Shown here: piece after piece, positions 34,215 to 34,722 of the stretch
How positions within the stretch are numbered: position 1 is the stretch's first letter
Layout: each line of letters starts with the position of its first letter
Origin: Sphingomonas hengshuiensis
Lineage (GTDB): Bacteria > Pseudomonadota > Alphaproteobacteria > Sphingomonadales > Sphingomonadaceae
DNA: 34,722 nt
Assembly (NCBI GenBank): GCA_003240755.1
Contig: QFNF01000049.1
Location: 1-34,722, forward strand
Direction: 5' to 3'
Position numbers and translations under genes: made by a program
The notes under the pieces: model-generated
The model's database searches: none
Told to the model about the DNA's origin: nothing
Seen by the model: the letters and a program-made list of their open reading frames with translations, nothing else

Positions 34215-34722
34215 TTACGCCGCAGCCTTCGCCCGGCTCGCCTTCTTGCGCTCGTGCGGGTCGAGGTGGCGCTTGCGCAGGCGGATGTTCTTCGGCGTCA
34301 CCTCGACCATCTCGTCGTCGTCGATATACGCAATGGCCTGTTCCAACGTCATCTTCTTGGGCGGGGTCAGGCGGATCGCATCGTCCTTGCCGCCCGACGC
34401 GCGGAAGTTGGTGAGCTGCTTCGCCTTCATCGGATTGACCTCGAGGTCGTCCGTCTTGGCGTTCTCGCCGATAATCATGCCTTCATACAGCGCCTCGCCG
34501 TGACCGACGAACAGGATGCCGCGCTCCTCGAGCGGACCCAGCGCATAGCCCTGCGCCTCGCCGGCACCGTTCGAGATCAGCACGCCGTTCTTGCGCCCCT
34601 CGATCTGGCCCTTGTGCGGTCCGTATTTCTCGAACAGCCGGTTCATGATGCCGGTGCCGCGCGTGTCCGACAGGAATTCGCCGTGATAGCCGATCAGACC
34701 GCGCGACGGTGCCGAGAAGGTG
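34215..34722 (-). CDS. typA: Translational GTPase TypA/BipA, C-terminal part (cut by the window end)
   Basis: Only the last 168 or so codons lie in the window; the gene continues beyond 34722. The visible part reads FSAPSRGLIGYHGEFLSDTR, GTGIMNRLFEKYGPHKGQIE and KNGVLISNGAGEAQGYALGP, then GHGEALYEGMIIGENAKTDD and VEVTPKNIRLRKRHLD. These are the EF-G-like domain V and the TypA-specific C-terminal domain. TypA is a ribosome-binding GTPase involved in 50S assembly, cold growth and stress. The GTPase domain is not visible, but the C-terminal domain is distinctive. An internal ATG at 34646 is not the start. Confidence 0.96.
   Translation of the reverse strand, partial: TFSAPSRGLIGYHGEFLSDTRGTGIMNRLFEKYGPHKGQIEGRKNGVLISNGAGEAQGYALGPLEERGILFVGHGEALYEGMIIGENAKTDDLEVNPMKAKQLTNFRASGGKDDAIRLTPPKKMTLEQAIAYIDDDEMVEVTPKNIRLRKRHLDPHERKKASRAKAAA

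Overview
The window reads as a chromosomal segment of a GC-rich alphaproteobacterium, most likely a sphingomonad (Sphingomonas or a close relative). The grounds are a CC0125/CC1285-type lipoprotein, a large TonB-dependent receptor, AddAB in place of RecBCD, a DivL-type sensor with Tyr in the H-box, several apparently leaderless genes, and dispersed palindromes of the kind common in that group. I saw no insertion sequence, prophage, CRISPR array, rRNA or plasmid gene. Most of the window is core genome, and I did not find a convincing new multi-gene system.

Layout. 1-1199: tRNA-Asn(GTT), an outer-membrane-type lipoprotein gene, and a 3'-3' intergenic region with a terminator and repeat palindromes. 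1200-5200 (minus strand): a TonB_C-like periplasmic protein, a small exported protein and secA. 5246-6478 (plus): argJ. 6491-18053 (minus): a tight block of divL, tsaE, amgK, murU, addB, addA and trxA, followed by a small exported protein. Neighbours from divL to addA overlap by 1 to 16 bases. 18126-22832 (minus): a TonB-dependent receptor and ahcY, each with its own strong intrinsic terminator. 22930-24362 (minus): a sterol-desaturase-family membrane oxygenase and a YqgE/AlgH protein. 24477-27009 (plus): a Prx5-type peroxiredoxin, a small Ala-rich protein, a 114-base inverted repeat and AMP nucleosidase. 27095-28954 (plus): an SGNH hydrolase and an acyltransferase-3 membrane protein. 28959-33481 (minus): a polysaccharide flippase and polA. 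33586-34080 (plus): a TlpA-like thioredoxin. 34215-34722 (minus): the C-terminal part of typA.

How the genes relate. amgK and murU form the anabolic peptidoglycan-recycling branch (MurNAc to UDP-MurNAc). addB and addA make the double-strand-break repair nuclease-helicase. ahcY clears S-adenosylhomocysteine and amn degrades AMP. The SGNH hydrolase, acyltransferase and flippase together suggest acyl decoration and export of a surface glycan.

The most notable point is the divL-like gene. It lies in two frames separated at a run of five Gs (minus strand) and appears to lack a linker between its two sensor parts. The intact C-terminal half has Tyr in place of the phospho-accepting His and degenerate ATP-binding boxes. 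The frameshift could be a sequencing error, a real lesion or slippage, and this needs checking because DivL is important for the cell cycle in Caulobacter. A receptor gene also sits between ahcY and divL, which I recall as close neighbours in many alphaproteobacteria.
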